A stretch of 54,274 nucleotides of DNA from assembly GCA_963724535.1 (NCBI GenBank), contig CAVRVD010000005.1, positions 1-54,274 of the forward strand, written 5' to 3'. Source of the DNA: JADJPO01 sp963724535. GTDB lineage: Bacteria; Actinomycetota; Actinomycetes; Actinomycetales; Kineosporiaceae. Positions 50,597-54,274 of this stretch are shown piece after piece. How positions within the stretch are numbered: the stretch's first letter is position 1; every line of letters starts with the position of its first letter. The position numbers and the translations under genes were made by a program. The notes beneath the pieces were generated by a model. The model had not been told where the DNA came from, ran no database searches, and was given only the letters and a program-made list of their open reading frames with translations.

Positions 50597-51478
50597 ATGG
50601 CCGGACGAGTGGTGGTGACGGGCGCGGCGGGCAGGCTCGGTCGGGCGGTCCTTCGGGACCTGGCCGGGCATGGCTGGAGCGTGCTGGCGGTGGACCGGGT
50701 GTCGCCGCCAGCCGAGGTGCCGGACGGTGGGGGCAGCGCCGTCCAGTCGGTAGCGGTCGACCTGACCGACTACGGACAGGTGGTCGAGGTGGTGAGCGGC
50801 TTCGTGGACGAGCGGGGGCCGAGGCCGGACGCGGTGGTGCACCTGGCGGCGGTGCCGGCGCCGGGGCTGCGTGCGAACTCGGCGACGTTCGCCAACAACG
50901 CGTCGGCGACGTGGAACGTGTTCATGGCGGCGCGGGCGGCCGGGGTGCGCAAGGTGGTGTGGGCGTCCAGTGAGACGGTGCTTGGGCTGCCGTTCGACAC
51001 CCCACCGCCATACGTGCCGGTGGACGAGGAGTACCCGCCGAGGCCGGAGTCGACCTACTCGCTGGTGAAGGTGCTGGAGGAGGAGATGGCCCGACAGCTG
51101 TGTCGCTGGGACGGCGAGCTGAGCATGGTGGGGCTGCGCTTCTCGAACGTCATGGACGCCGGGGACTACGCGGCGTTCCCGGCGTTCGACGCGGACCCGC
51201 TGGTGCGCAAGTGGAACCTGTGGGCCTACATCGATTCGCGGGACGGCGCGCAGGCGGTCCGGCGGGGTCTGGAATGGGACGGACGCGGATGCGAGGTGTT
51301 CGTGATCGCGAACGCGGACACGGTGATGTCGCGCTCGAGCGCATCGCTGGTGGCCGAGGTGTTCCCTGGGGTTGAGGTGCGCCGGGAGCTCGGCGAGCAT
51401 GAGACCCTGCTGGGCATCGACAAGGCCCGGCTGGTGCTGGGGTATGAGCCGGAGCACTCCTGGCGTGACAACCTGTGA
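50597..51478 (+). CDS. NAD-dependent epimerase/dehydratase-family protein
   Basis: 293-residue extended short-chain dehydrogenase. The NAD-binding motif is VVVTGAAGRLGRAV at residues 4-17. The catalytic YxxxK is in STYSLVKVLEE near residue 155, with the preceding Ser in VWASSETVLG. The start ATG 50597 follows GGGAGGAGCGG. UDP-sugar epimerase or uronate dehydrogenase activities are possible. It lies directly upstream of tRNA-Ser. Confidence 0.88.
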   Translation: MAGRVVVTGAAGRLGRAVLRDLAGHGWSVLAVDRVSPPAEVPDGGGSAVQSVAVDLTDYGQVVEVVSGFVDERGPRPDAVVHLAAVPAPGLRANSATFANNASATWNVFMAARAAGVRKVVWASSETVLGLPFDTPPPYVPVDEEYPPRPESTYSLVKVLEEEMARQLCRWDGELSMVGLRFSNVMDAGDYAAFPAFDADPLVRKWNLWAYIDSRDGAQAVRRGLEWDGRGCEVFVIANADTVMSRSSASLVAEVFPGVEVRRELGEHETLLGIDKARLVLGYEPEHSWRDNL

Positions 51479-51554
51479 CTCCACCCGGGTTTGTTGCGAC
51501 CGGTGGACGGCGTCTGCGCCGACGGTTGGAGAGGGCACAATGGTCCCGCACCCT

Positions 51555-51646
51555 GGAGGGCTGACCGAGAGGCCTATGGTGGCGGTCTTGAAAACCGCTG
51601 GGCGGTACCCAATCCTGCCCCGGGGGTTCGAATCCCTCGCCCTCCG
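51555..51646 (+). tRNA. tRNA-Ser (anticodon UGA)
   Basis: The acceptor stem GGAGGGC (51555-51561) pairs with GCCCTCC (51639-51645). The anticodon stem GCGGT/ACCGC holds the loop CTTGAAA (anticodon TGA). A long class II variable arm and the T-arm with TTCGAAT follow. No CCA is encoded. Confidence 0.96.
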
Positions 51647-51817
51647 CTCACCTGCGAAAACGCCGCCTGACCTGGGCGGATGCCTCTTGCAGCTGATCTT
51701 GACTGTGGAGTCGGGTGTCCGTGTGTCACCGGCCAAAGGCGGCCGACACCGGGTGGCTGTGTACCATCCGTGTCCCCGCTAATCGTCGATCTTGCGGCTG
51801 AGCGTTCGATCAGTAAG

Positions 51818-51841
51818 CCGCTACCCGCATGCGGGTAGCGG
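51818..51841. repeat. 24-bp perfect palindrome
   Basis: The half-site CCGCTACCCGCA is followed directly by its exact complement, with no loop. It lies about 170 nt downstream of tRNA-Ser. It could be a recombinase or regulator site, or a cruciform-forming element. Confidence 0.85.
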
Positions 51842-52169
51842 TCCCGATGGCCAGGTTGAGCTCCTTTCTGGTGACAGGAGGGGCGGGGTCGAACCGCCGA
51901 CCTTCCGATTTTCAGGGGCCAACCATGTCTGCCACCCGCTGGCGGGGATTGCTGGTCAAGGCCGGAACGTACAGGTCACCGGCGTCGCCCCGTGTTGGGA
52001 CCTGCCGGATCGGGGCGGCCGCTGGTGCGTGGTGCCAGGGCGGGCGTGACCAATCCGCGACCAACGTGGTGATGCTTCGGTGCCGAGCGGCGGTGGCTGG
52101 GGCACGCAGACGAAGTGGGGAGATGGCCACGGTGTGTAGTCATCTCCTGGTGGGTGAGGCATCCCGGCC

Positions 52170-52403
52170 ATCGCCGTGACAACCCGCTGCTGCATCCGGG
52201 CCAGGACCCGACCCAGTCGATCCGAGGGCGTGTACCGCGGGGGCGGGGACCCGACGGTGGAGGACGGCCAGCCGGTGGCGCAGGACCGCCAGCTCGACAT
52301 TCCTCGCGTCCGGCGCCGGCCCGTGGCCGAGCACCCAGACCAGCCTCAGGGCCAGGATCCCGACCGTCCGAACCACACGAGTTGTGATCATGCCACCCGG
52401 CAT
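52170..52403 (-). pseudogene. Transposase fragment (integrase-core type IS, N-terminal part, frameshifted)
   Basis: The minus-strand frame from 52403 encodes ARNVELAVLRHRLAVLHRRVP, the typical N-terminal helix of actinobacterial integrase-core transposases. The expected continuation PPPRYTPSDRLGRVLARM is in the next frame, shifted within the C/G-rich tract at about 52237-52249. The catalytic DDE domain is absent. It is a decayed remnant. Confidence 0.6.
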
Positions 52404-52544
52404 CGCCGCACGTCACGGAGCGAATGCTGAAGTGGCACCCTTCAGGTTCGCGGTGGTGAAGCGGAAGGCGGCGACGCTGAAGGTTGACCAGGCCTCAGCT
52501 GCGCCGTCAGAAGAGGCGCGATGTTTCACGCTCATGGCTCCCCT

Positions 52545-54062
52545 CTAGTGCAAGGGGTTCGGCTGAGCCTTTTCTTGGCTCCGGTCGGGGGCGTTGACAG
52601 CGGTGGCGGCTGCGCCGCCGGTTGCTGTCTGGGCCGCTGCGCGATGGTTGGCTGCGCCGCGCGCGTACGGGCCCGCTCCTCCGCCGTCAAGGGTCCGCTG
52701 CGCGGATCGCTGACGCGACGGGCCTGCGGCGCCGCCCTGGACCGCGGAGCCTCTGCGGGCCCTGGTCAGCGCGATCAGGGGCAGGCCGGGGCCTGCCCCC
52801 GCAGATGCGCGGCGCTCGTCACCGGTTCCGTCCTCGTCGATCTGGTCGACGTCGATCACGTCGATGTCGGCCGGGTCGTCCTCGACCGGTTCAGGCCTAT
52901 CGTGGGTGGTGGCGGGTCCGGGCTGTGACTGATCCGAAGAGACGACCATCGGGGTGAGCGAGTCGTCCGCGCTGGATTCGAGAGTCGCCCCCGGGTGTCC
53001 TCCCGGGCCCGCTTGCTCCGGCTGGCTCCTGGTCGTTGCGCGCGGCTGGTCGGCGGTCAGTTGCCGGTAGACCACGTCCGACAGGCGGCGTTTGAGGATC
53101 CGCAGGGCCTCTTTCGGGGTCTTGCCGGCGGCGCGCAGCCGCCGGTAGTAGGCCCGCCCGGCCGTGTCGTGGCGGACCTGGACGATCGCCATGATGTACA
53201 GGACGTGGTTGATCCGCCGGTTCCCCGCCCGGGAGAGCCGGTGGTGGAGCTGCTGCCCGGAGGAGGCGTCCAGGGGTGCGGTGCCGTTCCAGGACGCGAA
53301 GCGGGCCTTGGTCGGGAACCGGTCCACGTCACCGACGTCGGCCAGGACCCGGGCCGCGCCGGCCGGGCCCATCCCGTACAGGTCCATCAGGTGCGAGCCC
53401 CGGGCGCGGACCCGGGCGCGGAGCTCGGCGGTGACGGCTTTCAGCTTGGCGTCGATCGCGGCCAGGTCGGCGAGCAGGTCCGCGGCGATCCGCCGCCGCA
53501 TCGCCCCGGCCGCATCCCGGGGCCGGACCGTGGCCAGCATCCGCCGGGCCTGGGCCGGGCTCAGGTGCCGCGGCGCCCCACCACCGATCAGCTCCGCCAA
53601 CAACCGGTGCAGCCGGTTCAGCGTGGCCGCCCGGGTCCGGGACAGCTCATCGCGTCGATCGGCCAGGACCCGCAACGCACCCAGGTCCCCATCGCCGGCG
53701 TGCAGCTCCCGCAGGCCCGCCGTGCGCAACGCGACCGTCGCGACCGAGTGCGCGTCCACCGCATCGCTCTTACGGCCCTGCCCGGTATCCAACGCCCGGA
53801 CCCGGGCGGCCAGCTTCGCCGGCACATCCCGCACCCGTTCCCCGTCGGCGAGCAGCCGCAGCGTCAACGGCCGACCCGCACCCTCGGCGCCCTCCACCGC
53901 CCACAGCCGGTGCGGCCACCGCCGCGCATAGCCCAGCATCACCTTGTACTGGCGGGCATCGGTGCCGAACCTGCCCGTCGCGGCGACCTTCCCCTCGCCG
54001 TCGACGACCTCGATCGTCACCGACGCCTTATGCGGATCCACTCCAATGATCATCCGGCCCAT
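52545..54062 (-). CDS. IS110-family recombinase/transposase
   Basis: 505 residues from ATG 54062 (GGGGAG upstream); ATG 54053 is also possible. The N-terminal RuvC-like DEDD domain shows IIGVDPHKASV (first Asp), AVEGAEGAGRP (Glu) and GRKSDAVDAHS (Asp pair). The C-terminal transposase-20 domain has DLYGMGPAGAARVLADVGDV, SWNGTAPLDASSGQQL with the catalytic Ser, and LSRAGNRRINHVLY. After VVYRQLTADQ, where most homologues end, an additional 140 or so low-complexity acidic and Ala/Gly-rich residues follow. The protein is intact. Family members excise and insert DNA guided by a bridge RNA from the element's non-coding end. Confidence 0.93.
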   Translation of the reverse strand: MGRMIIGVDPHKASVTIEVVDGEGKVAATGRFGTDARQYKVMLGYARRWPHRLWAVEGAEGAGRPLTLRLLADGERVRDVPAKLAARVRALDTGQGRKSDAVDAHSVATVALRTAGLRELHAGDGDLGALRVLADRRDELSRTRAATLNRLHRLLAELIGGGAPRHLSPAQARRMLATVRPRDAAGAMRRRIAADLLADLAAIDAKLKAVTAELRARVRARGSHLMDLYGMGPAGAARVLADVGDVDRFPTKARFASWNGTAPLDASSGQQLHHRLSRAGNRRINHVLYIMAIVQVRHDTAGRAYYRRLRAAGKTPKEALRILKRRLSDVVYRQLTADQPRATTRSQPEQAGPGGHPGATLESSADDSLTPMVVSSDQSQPGPATTHDRPEPVEDDPADIDVIDVDQIDEDGTGDERRASAGAGPGLPLIALTRARRGSAVQGGAAGPSRQRSAQRTLDGGGAGPYARGAANHRAAAQTATGGAAATAVNAPDRSQEKAQPNPLH

Positions 54063-54166
54063 CGCCGTCAACTCCCCTGTCCCCGAACCGCTTTCCGTTG
54101 GTCGGCGAAGGTGGGCAACGCTACTTCGAGCGCGGGCAGTCCCCTCGTGAGCCACACCCCGCCAGC

Positions 54167-54260
54167 GGTGCCCGGCAGAGCACAGACCAAGAGAGAGCCA
54201 CACCGCGACACCGAAACACCACGGTGGACAGCCGCGAAAGAGAGCGACCTGCCGGGCACC
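54167..54260 (-). ncRNA. Candidate bridge RNA of the IS110 element
   Basis: GGTGCCCGGCAG (54167-54178) and CTGCCGGGCACC (54249-54260) are a perfect 12-bp inverted repeat enclosing 70 nt that contain further short pairings. The sequence lies upstream of the recombinase start, where IS110-group elements encode their bridge RNA. No consensus model was run, and the target- and donor-binding loops cannot be assigned from one copy. Confidence 0.4.
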
Positions 54261-54274
54261 TCGACACCAGCCTG

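Larger units (their letters stand above)
51647..52544. other. Gene-poor junction after tRNA-Ser
   Basis: About 0.9 kb without an intact gene. It contains a 24-bp perfect palindrome (51818-51841), a tRNA 3'-half-like stretch on the minus strand near 51870-51916 (GGCGGTTCGACCCCGCC T-arm look-alike), a frameshifted transposase fragment (52170-52403), and the flank of the IS110 element. The combination is typical of repeated insertion next to a tRNA gene. Confidence 0.6.
52431..54274 (-). mobile_element. IS110-family insertion sequence (one end beyond the window)
   Basis: The recombinase gene 52545-54062 is flanked by about 110 bp on its 3' side and at least 212 bp of non-coding DNA on its 5' side. 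IS110 elements lack terminal inverted repeats, so the exact ends cannot be set from one copy. The left boundary given is approximate, placed at the junction with the transposase fragment. Confidence 0.6.

Noticed and set aside
51865..51935. Second tRNA gene on the minus strand
   Set aside because: A T-arm-like stem and a CTGAAAA loop are visible, but no anticodon stem or matching acceptor stem can be formed.

Overview
The window is 54 kb of very GC-rich DNA with third-position G/C codons throughout. Many starts are GTG and genes are often coupled by 4-nt overlaps. It carries markers of proteasome-bearing Actinomycetia: the proteasome activator Bpa with its C-terminal GQYL, a conservon (sensor kinase, roadblock, DUF742, GTPase), DUF222/HNH proteins and a ThrE exporter. 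I read it as the chromosome of a high-GC actinobacterium and do not assign a genus.

Left part (1-9.8 kb): a polyol/ketohexose utilisation locus. The first codons of a SorC-type regulator point left. A promoter with two matching candidate operators drives a solute-binding lipoprotein and two CUT1 permeases, then a mannitol-dehydrogenase-family gene (with an apparent one-base frameshift), a zinc alcohol dehydrogenase, a PfkB sugar kinase, a GatZ/KbaZ-like protein and a HAD phosphatase. The set fits hexitol oxidation to a ketohexose, phosphorylation, and tagatose-6-P to fructose-6-P epimerisation. No ABC ATPase and no catalytic aldolase subunit is present.

Middle left (9.8-21.4 kb): housekeeping and metabolic genes. 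These are ThrE, Bpa, a cysteine-desulfurase-like enzyme, an ArsR/SRPBCC pair with a clear palindromic operator, a lactate-utilisation operon in which LutB and LutC are fused in one frame across a small palindromic element, a quinone oxidoreductase and a MobA-like nucleotidyltransferase.

Centre (21.5-31.9 kb): a four-gene conservon whose first and last proteins contain pentapeptide repeats, a DUF222/HNH protein, a frameshifted hypothetical gene, YjbQ, and an operon of a phosphotransferase/AAA ATPase with Hsp20.

Right of centre (31.9-50.5 kb): an array of eight 15-bp repeats, a cobalamin riboswitch and the operon it should control (BtuF-BtuC-BtuD-CbiZ, a corrinoid/cobinamide salvage unit). Then follow a FUSC protein, an O6-alkylguanine-DNA alkyltransferase, a PPOX protein coupled to an EamA transporter, a degenerate disulfide-reductase-like flavoprotein, a large patatin-like membrane protein, an alpha/beta hydrolase, two tandem secreted tachylectin-like proteins, CysK-CysE, and an endonuclease/exonuclease/phosphatase-family protein.

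Right end (50.5-54.3 kb): an epimerase gene, tRNA-Ser(UGA), about 0.9 kb of gene-poor DNA with a 24-bp perfect palindrome and a broken transposase fragment, and an IS110-family recombinase. Its upstream non-coding end can form a long-stem structure and is a candidate bridge-RNA locus. Short tandem repeats, several with 15-bp units, recur in coding and intergenic DNA across the whole window.
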